A DNA stretch of 64,000 nt from Pterois miles. Taxonomy: Eukaryota; Chordata; Actinopteri; Perciformes; Scorpaenidae. The notes beneath the pieces are model-generated. The model saw nothing but the letters and a program-made list of their open reading frames with translations. It searched no databases and had not been told where the DNA came from. This document shows positions 14,219-26,273 of this stretch, one piece after another. Positions within the stretch are counted from its first letter, which is position 1. Each line of letters starts with the position of its first letter. The stretch is taken from positions 4,528,001-4,592,000 of the forward strand of contig CAMQGK010000001.1 of assembly GCA_947000775.1 (NCBI GenBank), written 5' to 3'. The position numbers were made by a program, and so were the translations under genes.

Positions 14219-14535
14219 TCTAAAGGACCAATATGTACTTTGTTTACTGTTCTAAATCATAAAATGACCAAGATATGTCATCAAAGATGAAGGAAACATG
14301 CTGTATTTTGATAATTGCTTCTCCAACAACAATGCTACAACCTGTACTGGTGCCTTCAAATGAAACCTGTGAGCTCATGTTTACAACACGGGAAGTCGTG
14401 TACGCCATATGCGTGGTGTTCAAGAGGTTAAGTCATGAGAACACCACTGCTCAGCAACAGTAATGTTAACATTATTGTTGGCGTCGAGAAGCCACAGAGG
14501 CTAATAATTTACCAAGCTAGCAAGAGAGTAACATA
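14219..14535 (+). repeat. Dispersed repeat family D
   Basis: CTAAAGGACCAATATGTACT at the start and GGTGCCTTCAAATGAAA, ACGGGAAGTCGTG and GCCACAGAGGCTAATAATTT further on; the last parts recur in complement at 41768-41880 and 47148-47312. Confidence 0.6.
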
Positions 14536-14639
14536 ATGAAGGAAATGCAAAGACATAATGAGGTTATTGAGAATGTCAACATTGTCGCGTTGTACCTTTT
14601 CTAAATTTTGAGCAATTCCTGGCGCAAGAATTTCCTTCG

Positions 14640-15100
14640 GGATGGATAAAGTTTTACCTTAAATGGGATCTCTGGGTCCCCACCAGTCTCCCCCTTACAG
14701 ACATGTCCACTTTATGATAGTCCCAGTCAGTCTGGATCAAGTCATCGTCAAGTCAGCACTCTGACACACTGACAGCTGTTGTTGCCTGTTGGGCTGCAGT
14801 TTGCCATGTTATGATTTGAGTATATTTTTATGCTAAATGCAGAACCTGTGAGGGTTTCTGGACAATATTTATCATTGTTTTGTGTTTTTAATTGTTGTCC
14901 AATAATAAATCTATACATACATTTGCGTAAAGCAGCATATTTGCCCACTCCCATGTTGAGAAACAGTATCAAATACTTGACAGATCTCCCTTAAAGGTTC
15001 ATTTTGAGCAGATGAAAAAATTGTGCAATTAATCACAATCAACTATGGACAATTGTGATTAATGGCACCTAAATATTTTAATCAAGCCATAGTTTTTTTC
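14640..15100 (-). mobile_element. MITE family A, minus-strand fragment
   Basis: CCACCAGTCTCCCCCTTACA, AGCACTCTGACACACTGACA and GAGGGTTTCTGGACAATATT are complements of the family landmarks. Both termini are degraded. Confidence 0.75.
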
Positions 15101-15565
15101 TTTATTTCTCATGCAGATTAACATCAGATTACATGATATGAAGCAATGAAACAGACTGAATTGTACTGACTGTTTCAAAGTACAGTAGTTAGGAGTAGTA
15201 CAGCAGTTTCAAGGGCAGCTTTAACCACAGGGTCTTTCCTCGTGTGCATTTGTTTTCTGTCTCCACCACTAGCAGCCATAACTGTTTCTTGTTGTTTGAG
15301 TAGCTGACACAAGGTAGCCCGAAGAACACCAAGTTTAAGTGCTGCATCTCGTTGGCTCGTTTGTCACATAAGCTTCGAGGTGACTACGTTTTTCATTGAG
15401 AGAAAGTGACTTTTTCCTGTCATGTTTTCAGTGTGCACGCAGCACCAACTCAAGTCAAAGCATTTATTTTCATTTGCACAGTTACAAACAAGTTTCCTTG
15501 TAAAATTGAAATTCTTCCACTTTCAATGCTGTTTACAAGGAAACCCGAGGTATAAGAATCAAGGA

Positions 15566-17097
15566 TGTTAAAAATTAACCGTTTAAACGATAACACATTA
15601 TGCATTTTAACCAGTTAACGCCACTGGTTAAACGGTTAAAGGAGATATTAATAATTAATTAAAAAAAACTGAGAAAAACTCAGAGGAGCGGCTCGTCACT
15701 TTAAGGAGAAAAGCTGGTCCACCTTAAGAGAGTGCTGGAGCAGATACAGGAAGTAGCTCTGGACTTCCAGCTGAGGAGTTGTAGCTTGTAGCACTCGTAG
15801 CATTTATTCACCGACAAATAAACTGAACACTCACTGTCTGCTACAGCTACGTTCACAGCTATAACGCCACCAACAAACCCACACTCACCACCACCACACA
15901 CATACAGAAACTTGCTTAAGTTACGCTACAGTGGGCACGAAGCCTCCAGCAACACTAGCATTTAGCAGCTGCTAACGTAGCACAAACACAGTTTCTCGGA
16001 CACTTGCTGTCGTTAATCCCGGGAGACACACAGCTGACAACCTGCTAAACTAAAATGGGGGCTAAACTAAATGTCCGATGAGGACTTTTATTAGGATGTG
16101 AAGGCCCGGCTGCATGTTTGCGCCCCATAGACACAAGACCATACTGGTGCCAGTTTACACTCCTTGAGCACGGCTGAACTGACCCTGAACGCAAGGCACC
16201 GTGGCTCCTACAGCTACTCTGGGCGCTTGTCAGTGAGCAGCCCCCTGGAGACTCTGACATCTCTCCATTGACATGTCTACACAGTAACTCCCCTGAAGGT
16301 GAACTGGGGACAGTGAACGCAGCACCGTGGCTGTCACAGTAACTCTCCTGAACGGTGAACTGGGGACCGTGAACGCAGCACCGTGGCTGCTACAGTAACT
16401 CTCCTGATGGTGAACTGGGGACAGTGAACGCAGCACCGTGGCTGCTACAGTAACTCTCCTGACGGTGAACTGGGGACCGTGAACGCAGCACCGTTGCTGC
16501 TACAGTAACTCTCCTGATGGTGAACTGGAGACAATGAACGCAGCACCGTGGCTGCTACAGTAACTCTCCTGACGGTGAACTGGGGACAGTGAACGCAACA
16601 CCGTGGCTGCTACAGTAACTCTCCTGACGGTGAACTGGGGACAGTGAACGCAGCACCGTGGCTGCTACAGTAACTCTCCTGACGGTGAACTGGGGACAGT
16701 GAACGCAGCACCGTGGCTGCTACAGTAACTCTCCTGATGGTGAACTGGGGACAATGAACGCAGCACCGTGGCTGCTACAGTAACTCTCCTGACGGTGAAC
16801 TGGGGACAGTGAACGCAGCACCGTGGCTGCTACAGTAACTCTCCTGATGGTGAACTGGGGACAATGAACGCAGCACCGTTGCTGCTACAGTAACTCTCCT
16901 GATGGTGAACGGTTGACTCAGTTGTCTGTTGTGCTCATATACTGCAGCTGGAGCACTGCTGCATGTGAGGCACAAATCTTGTTAGTTAATGGCTAATGGC
17001 TAAAATAATAAAAACAAGTGTGGGTCATCGAAGATTATTTTTCAAAAATAAAATTCCTAAATAAAAAAAAAATAGTTAATGGTTAATAATTGGTACA
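15566..17097 (+). mobile_element. Minisatellite-bearing DNA transposon, copy 1
   Basis: The copy opens with GGATGTTAAAAATTAACCGT and closes with AATGGTTAATAATTGG, which are related in inverse orientation (AATAATTAACC core). The left arm (CTGAGAAAAACTCAGAGGAG, GACAAATAAACTG, TGTCTGCTACAGCTACGTTC) is shared with copies at 27545-28465 and 59399-60275 and partly with 12015-12330. A 55-bp tandem array fills 16280-16910. No transposase is visible; the superfamily is unassigned. Confidence 0.7.
16280..16910 (+). repeat. 55-bp minisatellite array, about 11 copies
   Basis: The 55-bp unit contains GTGGCTGCTACAGTAACTCT, then CCTGACGGTGAACTGGGGAC, then AGTGAACGCAGCACC. Units differ by scattered substitutions and one inserted A. 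The array is inside a transposon copy. Confidence 0.95.
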
Positions 17098-19204
17098 ATA
17101 TATAAATACAGAAAAATATGATAATGAAAATAATGAAACCAGCCTCAAGTAGGTCATCGCGAGGTTACCACGAGGCAAAAAAAGAAAAAAAATTAAAAAA
17201 AAATTTAAAAATTTTTTAATTAATAAAAAGACCCAATTAAACACTAGAAGTGAATTATCTAAACAGCATTTGTATAGACGTGATTGTTTTTTTATCCATT
17301 TAAGTGCCAGTTGATCAATGTAACCGTCATCTGTATTACTATTATTATTAATCCAACAACACCACATTAGTTTGATATGTGATGGGAGGGTTTATTTAGT
17401 CCGGTACGTGTTAGCTCAGCACAGGAGCTGTGCGTTTACACCAAAACAAAATATTCTAACTATATATCTCCTAAGTTGTGTTATTTACATGAACTCTTCA
17501 CTTGGCTGGCTTACCACAGGTTACGCTACATCTGTTCAGAGCTACATGTGTGAAGCTGTGCTGTGAGAATAGGACTTCTGTAGTACTGTGTGCAGCGACG
17601 GGGCTGAGCTCGCTGCTGATGGTGGGTGAACACCTTCAAACTATCGGCCGGCTGCTTACTAAACTATCTGCACTTTATCTCCTCCTGTTGAAATGTTCAG
17701 TGTTCAGCAGCCTGTATAAGTGTGACGATAGTTGACTGAGTGGCTCATTACGAAGCACTTTGTCCTCCCAAGGCTGAGCACAGCTGTGTGAGTGCAGTCC
17801 ACTTACAGTTTACATCCACTTTGTAAAGGAGTTAAGTCCAGAAGGTTCTGTATGACGTGGAGGCGACCTTGATGAAGTTGGACTGAGTAAAGGAAAGTAA
17901 TTTAACAAGTAAAGTAACTAAACAACAACTAAAGTACTGTAATTACTTTTTAAGTAACGGCAACACTTTATAATAACCAGAATTTATAAATGGTAAAATT
18001 ATTTATTTATTTATTGAGTTATTTCACTGCTAACAAACAGTTAGATAATAAATGTTTATGCTATAATATTATTATTATTTAATCATTAGTTTGGTTATAA
18101 ATTTTAGATTATATCATAGCTGTTAGGAGACGATAACAATTACAATCTGATTACATTAGTAATAATGTTTATCGTTGCACACATAACATTTTATATATTT
18201 GTGAGAGATTTTGATATGATTTGTAAACCAATAAAAAAAGTGTGTAAATAATCTAGAAACATTACATAGATAGATGGACCAGAACCAATTATTTACCATT
18301 GACAAAGTGTTAAATTTATATCTAAATATTGTTTATTGATGATTTGCAAACAAGGTGTTATAATCATCAGTTGCGTCTTTATAATAGTCATCCAAATTAT
18401 GTTTATAGATGTTTTACAAACCAATTATTAACCAATAAAAAGTGTTACAAATATCTGGTCTGTCTGTATATGTAATGTTTGCTTATTTTGTTTCATTATT
18501 ATTGTGTCATGCATAAATAATATGCCCAACAAGACACCATTATTTAGAAAATACAGCAAAGACAAAGGCAGAAACCAGAGTAGTAGTAAATTACCAATAA
18601 CACTAAACAAATAAACCATCCTGACATTTTTACCAAGCTCCAGAAACATAAGTAGTCGACTCATAAGCATTAAAATTCGATAACTGCTCCATTTTGTCAT
18701 CATCTAAGCACCAAAACATTTCTGTATTTTGACATTTCATTTAGAATCGGCGTTCTTAACTCATTATAGTACACACTGCACACAAGAAAGCAGCTGTTTC
18801 ACAAACAATTTCTTAAAGGTTTACAGATCATTTTATTGTCATTAACAAATACTACATAGCAGTGTTGTATTCATATTCATTTAGTTATAAACATTATTGA
18901 TCATTTTATTGTTTAACAGTAAAATAATTCAAATTTAAGTAACTCAATTTACCATTTATAAATTCTGGTTATTTTAAAGCAGAGGTGGGCAATTATCTTT
19001 CCTGGGGGGCCACAGGAGAAACCCAGATTGTTGTCGGGGGCCAAATAAATACTGTCAGATGTAATCTGTATTTTATTTTTTATAGAAAACATACTTTTAT
19101 TCTTGTTTTTCAGGATTTATTATACTGAAAACCACTCCAAACAGCATATTATTAAGAAAATGACATTATATACAGGAGTCTGTATCATACACGACTGACT
19201 AATT

Positions 19205-19312
19205 TTACATTAACACTTCATTTCCTCTTTACATTAACACTTACATTTAACCTTTAACTTTACATTAACACTTACATTTAACATTTCACTCAACATTAAC
19301 ACTTACATTTCC
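19205..19312 (+). repeat. Imperfect tandem repeat, unit about 21 bp
   Basis: Several copies of a TTACATTAACACTTACATTT-like unit follow one another inside the hAT element, with small differences between copies. Confidence 0.7.
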
Positions 19313-19520
19313 GTCTTTGGTTCATGCAGCTTTGTAAAAGTCCTCTCTGCTTTAGTGTCTTCGCCAGCAGCCCCTCGGCTGTCCTCTCCTTCTCATCTCC
19401 AGACAGCTTTCTGGATTTTTCTGCATGTTTTGTCTCAAAGTGGCAGCTTAAATTGTATTCTTTGAATACAGCCACATGTTTGTTGCAAACTAAGCACACA
19501 GCTTTACCGCCAACCTCCAT
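19296..19520 (-). pseudogene. hAT transposase N-terminal BED zinc finger (remnant)
   Basis: The translated frame of 74 residues has CLVC near the start and H-x4-H (HFETKH) about 20 residues later, a BED-type C2H2 arrangement, with KEYNLSCHFETKHAEK typical of Charlie/ZBED-like hAT transposases. The catalytic core and dimerisation domain are absent. It lies inside the hAT element at 18980-19769, so it is a transposon relic and not a host ZBED gene. Confidence 0.75.
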
Positions 19521-20254
19521 ACTTATCGGTCCATGAGTTATGAAAGACGTACCAGCTCAGCAGGTGACGCTACTTCAAACATCACTCACGTCAATTTATA
19601 TCAATGTCGAGTGTGACAGGAAGAAGCACACTAACAATACACAAGCATTTCAAAACAAAAGCTATTTTCTTTACTGTTTTTTTAGCCTCTTAAGTAAAAT
19701 TGTGTGGTTTGTCTGAGACCTCCTGGGCCGGGCAGAACCATCACAAGGGCCGTATAATGCCCAGGTCTGGTATGAAGTGTTACCAGGTAATTTATTAAAT
19801 GTTTGCATGAACATGACAAACACTGTTTATATCCAATCTAACACAGGATATAAACAGTGTTTAATGTTTAATGTACTGCGTAGAGTTCTGTATCTATTTT
19901 TCATACTTATTCTTGTCATAGTCTTCAGTATCTGTGCTGTGTCCTCAGCATTGTGTGTAATTTACTATTTTCTGTGTGGCCCTGTGGTCCCTGTGAAACG
20001 TGATTTTTTTTTACTCTGTATGTAAGGCTTCTTGCATATGTGGAAATAACAATATAGTCTAAGTCCAAGTCCAAGTCCCACCAGTTAGCAGGGAGAGTTT
20101 GTGATTCAGCACCATGGACAGAGCACGGAGGACTGGTTTCACTCAGCAGTGTTTCACTGCAGAGCTTCGTCGTCAGACCTGCACAGGAAGCCTTTCGCTC
20201 ACATCTCCACTGTTTCAGTGTGCTGATAAGTAAACACATTCGATAAAAAAGTAC

Positions 20255-20374
20255 CCGTCTGAAGCACGCTGCTTCGTGCTGCTCAGAGTTTATTGGGTCA
20301 TGGTATTTACTACGCTGCCCTCTGAGGTGCGAGAGTAGCATTTCCAGTCGGGCCTCAAACTGTGCTTCTGACAT
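20255..20374 (-). pseudogene. Possible PIF/Harbinger transposase fragment
   Basis: A minus-strand frame begins MSEAQFEARLEMLLSHLRG and continues to a PINSEQHEAACFR stretch, spaced like the N-terminal part of Harbinger transposases (SxxQFExLLxxLxP... PIxPEQRLAxCLR). Similarity fades after about 40 residues. The call rests on remembered motifs and could be wrong. Confidence 0.35.
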
Positions 20375-20939
20375 TTGAAAGCAGTGCTTGAAATAGTGCC
20401 GTCATTTATTTCCACCTCTTACCTAAAGGACATCCTTGTTACTGCTCGTACACCGTTTTCTTCTTTAATAGAAAACAAGTCTGATAATCGGATTAAAATG
20501 TCATATTATTTCACTTTATTCATTCAGCCTGACATTACGTTCATGTTAGCATGTTAGGAGGAGTTTTGTTTTGTTCTGGTATTTTCAGTCGACTATGACA
20601 CTATGATGAGGGTTGATGCATTTAACTCACACTGATCATAGAAACATGACCATTTAACAGTTATTTCTGTTGACTTACAACAACTTGCACTGCTAAGATG
20701 AATTCATTGACACTCACCACCATTTTTCTGTCCTTATTTTTAGTGACTGTAGAGTTATTACCAGGCTTTTGTTGAATACTTGATTCGGATTGGTCAATCA
20801 CGGTGTTCTGTAGCCTGGTATTTCTTTATAACAGGCTGTGGCTATGTATAACAGACCGTTGCTATGGGCGCAGTTCTGACAACAGATCATTTTTGTGTCA
20901 AATTATTAATTTCTAACGTAAGTAGCCCGGTAATAAGTA

Positions 20940-21038
20940 GGATAATGTACAGCAAGCTGGTCGCTGTGAAAGAAACCCATTCAGGGTAATGAGAGGGGTG
21001 CAGCATCGCAACAATGACCGATTCGCTGTACATTATCC
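20940..21038. repeat. Short inverted repeat (hairpin)
   Basis: GGATAATGTACAGC at 20940-20953 is repeated as its exact complement at 21025-21038, enclosing about 70 bp. It may be the core of a small MITE. Confidence 0.75.
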
Positions 21039-21159
21039 TTTATATAATTATCTTTTCACATTTCTTATATCTTTATTAGATAATCAACAGTTGAGACATG
21101 AGACAGACATGAGACAGCATGCGAATTAAAGGTTGTATGGGAAGATGATGTCCTCCCTC

Positions 21160-21723
21160 TTAAAGGGCGGGTCAATTATTTTTGAGTTTTTTAGTCATTC
21201 AGTAGCTTCCCAGTGGTGTTCCTCATGTTCAAATCCGAACTTCAATTTTGGTGAAAACATATCTTATAGTCAGTGTAACGTTACATACAGTAACCCAGTC
21301 TGGAGAATCAGACATGAGGGCCGACACTAAAGCTAAGCAATGCTTCGTGGACGCCACGTTAGTTTGGATCCGAAAGTCAACAATAACACAAACAAACTAA
21401 CTGGTCGAGGCAGCGTTAGACCAGCAACTCCCGTGTTCTTTGAGCTAAAACGTTCTTATCACGGCCTTCAAAACCAGACCAGACTCAATTTGCAAAACAG
21501 TGATTTTACCTCGTACAACGTGGAGTATACATACCAACCCACTTCCAAAAATCCAAACCAAAGTCAGTGCAGCTAACTTTGACTCAGCTGGTGGCGTTGC
21601 ACATTATTTATAACCTTATTGATTAGCTTACTTCGGATTCCTACAACACTGCTCTTTGCAATGGCTGAATGGGCGTTTCCATTAAAAAAAGTGGAACAGA
21701 ACACAGATGGACCCGCCCTTTAA
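21160..21723. mobile_element. TTAA-flanked MITE (piggyBac-like)
   Basis: Both ends read inward as TTAAAGGGCGGGTC, a perfect inverted repeat that includes the TTAA target site. Length is 564 bp. TTAA target duplications are characteristic of piggyBac elements; no transposase is encoded, so the superfamily is inferred from the ends only. Confidence 0.75.
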
Positions 21724-21729
21724 TCCCAC

Positions 21730-21870
21730 CTTGTATTATGGTTTTATGTTTATATGGTTTTACAATTTCTCTCCTCATTGTTATAATGCCCATCTATAGT
21801 TTTTATCTCACAAGACACGCAATGTTTTTCGGCTTGGGGACAATAAAGTATGTCTTGTCTTATCTTATCT
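21730..21870 (+). mobile_element. LINE or SINE 3' tail fragment
   Basis: GGCTTGGGGACAATAAAGTA followed by repeated TCTTATCTTATCT resembles the 3' tail plus terminal microsatellite of fish retroposons. Its left border is the TTAA-flanked MITE ending at 21723. Confidence 0.45.
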
Positions 21871-22094
21871 GAGAGGTAATAACATGAAAAAGTCTTTTTT
21901 TTCAGTGCTTGTGTTCATACATTTGGGTATCTGGAGTGCCTGCAAACCCACGAACTGTGAAATAAGACAACTCAGTTTTTTCTGGGCTGTCTAGATCAGA
22001 AAATCTGTGATTCAACAAGCCGTTCAGATTTGGTTCCCCTTCCTTTGTCACATGCAGGCTCATTACAATTTACCTCCCACAGCTTGACAACTAC

Positions 22095-22330
22095 TTTTGC
22101 AAAGGTGCACCATATTTTTCTCCCGAACCAATCAGAGCAGAGTGGGCTTTTTTTTAGGAGGAGGTCTTAAAGAGACAGGCGCTAAAACGCTTCAGACAGA
22201 CAGTGAATAGGGGTGTATTCAGACAGACAGTCTGGGAATAATAATGTGTTTTTTGAACATTAAAGCATGTAAACAGTAGAAACCCAAATATACGTAAACC
22301 TGGAAATGAGCATGACGTTACCCCTTTAAA
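22095..22330 (-). mobile_element. Repeat family C, 5' part on the minus strand
   Basis: The minus strand reads TTAAAGGGGTAACGTCATGC at the border, then TACTGTTTACATGCTTTAA, TTAGCGCCTGTCTCTTTAAG and an AATCAGAGC stretch. This is the 5' half of the family whose 3' half is at 36335. Confidence 0.6.
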
Positions 22331-24977
22331 CTGAATACACATAAAAATGGAGGTAAGAAGCAATGAAATCTAACCATGTGAAATTATTAAGATACTTTCA
22401 TGTCAACAAAATCATTTTAGCCTGGAGCTGTCAAGCTAAGCTTTGTCGGGTAACCTGGTGACCTTACAAGATAATAAATATTAAGAATATGAGCGTAAAC
22501 CAAATCATTTTGAAGAAGTTCCCTCTGTCACTCAAGTTTTCTAGTTGCAAACATTCAGAGAAGCTTTGTTTCTGTAGCTCTGCCCACTTGGGATTAACTC
22601 AAACAATAAGATTATTTCCACCCCCAGAAAAGAAATGTGTACACAAATGTTTGAGTAGCGGCGCTCACACACGAGTGCTGTAAATAGACAAACATGAGGA
22701 GACTGCCGACGGGAAGACACACATTTACAGTTAAAGAATGTAATTCTCAGTCAACACTAGTAAACACAGACAGGTAAAAACTCACTATCTCACTGCTCTT
22801 CCTCTCTCAGCTGCACACACATACAGCATGAAAGGCATCCTGGGAGGTGACGTGAAGAGGTGAGGCTTCACCAGAGAGCATGTGAAGTGTATTTGGGTTT
22901 CTTTGTGTTGATGTTCATACTTTTTGTGCATTCAGCAAAGATAAAAAGTAAAATAAGAAAAAGGCTTTGTGGTTGTATGAGAGAAACGAGACACGTGTGC
23001 TGTGTTTGATATTGATATGCCCATATAGTGTGTAATACAAGTGGTGTATTTATACCTCAGTGTGCAGCTATTTTGGCATTTGTATTTAGAGGGATGCTGA
23101 GAGAAATAAGGAGCTTAAATCGCCTTTTTTTGTTTCTTTGAGAGCCTGCAATTGTTTTCTAATCAGACTAACAGCCCTTTGTGTGCAGAGGACAGTGAGG
23201 AAAGAATGATGCAACAAAATAAAAATATCATTATGGCAAAATTGTGTGCCAGAAAACAACAATGTGCGCCAGTAAAATGTGCCAAATGTCAGTAGAAACA
23301 GTTGTCACAATAGGGAAGGCTGCAGAGTGGGACGCTAGGAGGGAAAACAACAGCAGCAGTTTGTATACTGTACTTCTGCTTATGGATTCATGGTCAGACT
23401 TGGTGAATTCAATCTACCGCACAAAGTTTTTTGCTAAGTTGAGGCCAGAAGGTGTTAAGAGCAGGGATGTCACGGTGAGGAAATTGTCCTCGCCGGTTAA
23501 GTAAACTCACGACAACACCGGTGTTACCGATTATGCCACTTGATTTGACCTACTGCCCCCCATTAACGTTGGATGGCTGCGTGTCTGACCTCTCCGGTCC
23601 AGCTTTTGATGCAGAGCTTAGGTTTCGCCACACCTGCTGTGACCGCTCAGTTCTCTGCCCGGCGAGTGCCTCGTGGTTTCTGGTTTTAAATGCAAAGTTT
23701 TGCTAAATCGCTGCTTTTGCTTTTCGCTTTAACACCAAATCCTCCGCCATCTTGACTGTCAACTGTCTCTCTCGTCCTGTGATAATTGTGTGAAATCTGA
23801 CCCCTGCTTCTCTGAGCTGAGACTTTGTACGAAGCAGACATTTTCACTTTCAGTTCGTAGCGTCTATAGTCCGACTGTGTGTTGATAATATGGCAATGAC
23901 ACGCCAAAATAAACTAAATGGGTTTTATTTCTAACAAAAAAAAAAAAAAAAAAAGCAATGTAGGGCATGAAATGTAATGAGTGTGTACCTGAACACCAAT
24001 AGCAGTAAGCCCCGCGGCAAGCCTAGTTTGGAGCTTATCGTGGTAGAAAGCCATAGTGGTTGGATGGAGGCTGTCAAGCTGCAGATGGATGTTTTTCCAT
24101 GTCTGGTTTTCAAAGGCAACTCTGTGCTCAGTGCAGGACAGGCAGCTGAGGAAGTGTACAGTATGTGTACATGAGTAGCAGAAACGTGGGTGTAGTGTGG
24201 CTGGAGACGCCTACTTTAGCAGGAACTACCCCAAAAGAGGTTTTGAGTACATCGTCTGGAGTTTATACGTCTGTGGACAAATTTTGAGACGGTGATAGCA
24301 TCGCAACGGTGCAAGATGCAGTCACAAAACTTTACAAGTGTGTAGATCAAAATGAAGGTCGAATTTGAAGATGGCCATGGTCCAAGCAAGGGGGGATGAA
24401 CGGGGCCACTGGACCACTGCTTTACGCTTCACATTACGATAACGGTATATACATTAGCGTGACAGAACATATTCACTTCATTCCCTTCTCACAGACTAGA
24501 CCCGCCTCCAAGCTAAAGCAGCCAATCGTAGTAGCCCATCCTTAATGACTTATGACACATACGCTTACGTGTTTCGGCGCGAAGCCTTCTTTAGAGCGTT
24601 GAAACACTCTGAACGAGTTTTGTCATGCTAGTATTTTGTCCTTGACTTTGAAATCTGGGATGTGCTACCCTATGACATTGTTAAGAAGTAAGGGTACTTA
24701 TGTAGAGGTGCCAGTACTCAATACCTGTGAGTATGATCTCAGATACTATATGATACAAGTATGCCTTTCCCCCTCTTGCTACCCCCAAATATCTTAACAT
24801 ATATTTAAAGATATTCATCAACAAGGCATAAAGGCTCTCGTGCGGCCCTGAGAGTGTCCAGTTTGATGACGTATTTGCAGATGATGTTGGCTTAATGTGG
24901 TTTGATCACATCACAATACTCAGTGTGTACTGGTGTAGTTTGCTGCTCTGGGAGACTGAGAGATTTGCTTTAACAGT

Positions 24978-25125
24978 GTTCCAGGCTTGACTTACTGGGA
25001 GGAGACCGCCCAGGACCCACTAGTGCGATTACATCTCCCAGCTGGCCCAAAGCTGGAGGACGTTGCTGAAAAAAACTTGGATATCTGGGCTGCCATCACA
25101 TCCGAACAGGAGAGATGGATGTCTG
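24978..25125 (+). pseudogene. LINE open-reading-frame 3' fragment
   Basis: CTTACTGGGAGGAGACCGCC, GATTACATCTCCCAGCTGGC and GCTGGAGGACGTTGCTG match the end of the reverse-transcriptase ORF of abundant fish LINEs, which encodes a short RDYIS... motif. It contains stops and is isolated. Confidence 0.5.
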
Positions 25126-26104
25126 ACTTAATCTTTGAGTGTTTTTGTGGCATTTTAGACTGAAAAAGCTTAATACTGATAATTATTCCTGAGCAGTATT
25201 CACTTGAAAAAGTGAAAGTAAATGTCAGCTCACTGTTAACTTCAGTCCCAGCGGTGTTTTTCTGTATTTTATATTTAAACTGGCACTCTTATCCACAGGC
25301 TGGCAGTGGGAATAAGGTTCAGTTCCAGCGTCCCAGACATTGCGAGCAATCAACAGTAAAGACATGAAGTGTCAAATCCACTGTGCTCAAACAAGAGTAA
25401 GGATTTTAAAGGTCAGAATGACAGCACCCAGATGATAGCTAATACAAATAGCGTCATTTCTCTAACTGAGAAAAATTGGCAACAATTACATTTAGTCTGA
25501 CATTGAGCTCTTTTATCAAGTCCCTGGATTTACAGGCACTACAAAAACAGTGTAGAAAACATCCTCTCCCCGGTCTCTTTCCTCCCAACAGAGCGTTTTA
25601 CTCACAAGCTGATGACATTTCAAGTTTATTTTTCTACCAACATTGTGGTCAGCAACTGTTGTAAATCCTCCCGTTTGTCCCAGTCCATCTCAGCATCGAC
25701 AAATAAGAGATGTAAACATATGCTTTGCTTCGTGCATCTGAACAGCACATTAAAACAACTAAAGACAGGAATAACGTATTGAGAGCAGGGGATAATAGGA
25801 CGTCTAGCTGACAACCAGTTGTTCTGCGGTCAGGATCATTGTCATCTTATACAGCACCCTGCTCTGGCTTCCTGGCGTGGTTGCAGCTGGCTGGCTGGAT
25901 CAGGTTCAGCCTGCTGTCAGCTGTGCCCTCTAATGGGCTCATGCTTTGGGACAGAAGATGCATTCAGGGCCAGGTGGATCTTGCTAATATGAATGAGCCT
26001 CAATGAATTCCTCACTACACATACAGTATAATGCTGTACAGCTTTGGTGTAGTGTTGTGAAGGGAGGGGAGGGGGCAGTTACCTTTGGGATGGGGGGGCC
26101 TGAG

Positions 26105-26273
26105 AGGCACACCCCCCTGCTCGGGGCGCGTGTCAGGTGTCAGCCCCATCACTCTGACATCTCTCCATTACTGTATGTGTGTGTGTGTTTGTGTGATGTA
26201 CATGTATAAAATAAAAGAGTGTAAAATGAATTTCCCCCTGGGGGAAAAAAAAAGGTTTATCTTCTTCTTCTTC
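26105..26273 (+). mobile_element. SINE family S1, 3' half
   Basis: CCTGCTCGGGGCGCGTGTCA, ACTCTGACATCTCTCCATTA and a GAATTTCCCCCTGGGG tail followed by (TTC)n match the 3' part of the S1 copies. The tRNA-like head is missing. Confidence 0.7.

Larger units (their letters stand above)
18980..19769 (-). mobile_element. hAT element fragment with transposase BED-finger remnant
   Basis: The terminal repeats are CAGAGGTGGGCAATTAT and, at the right end read in complement, CAGACCTGGGCATTATACG. The element is about 790 bp and inserted in the right arm of another transposon. The flanking octamers TTTTAAAG and GTATGAAG agree at five of eight positions, consistent with an old 8-bp target duplication. A minus-strand frame inside encodes a BED-type zinc finger. 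The rest of a hAT transposase is missing, so the copy is an internally deleted, dead element. Confidence 0.8.
17959..19784. mobile_element. TIR DNA element (MITE-like), interrupted by a hAT element
   Basis: The left end GGCAACACTTTATAATAACC and the following AGAATTTATAAATGGTAAA are mirrored on the right by TTTACCATTTATAAATTCTG at 18948-18967, followed by GTTATTTTAAAG. There the repeat is cut by the hAT element at 18980 and resumes after it as AAGTGTTACC, ending at 19784. Without the insert the element is about 1.03 kb. Its interior is very AT-rich and shows no transposase, so the superfamily is unassigned. Confidence 0.8.

Noticed and set aside
16280..16910. Possible CRISPR array because of regular repeats
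   Set aside because: The whole 55-bp unit repeats without unique spacers, it sits in a eukaryotic transposon, and no cas genes exist; it is a minisatellite.
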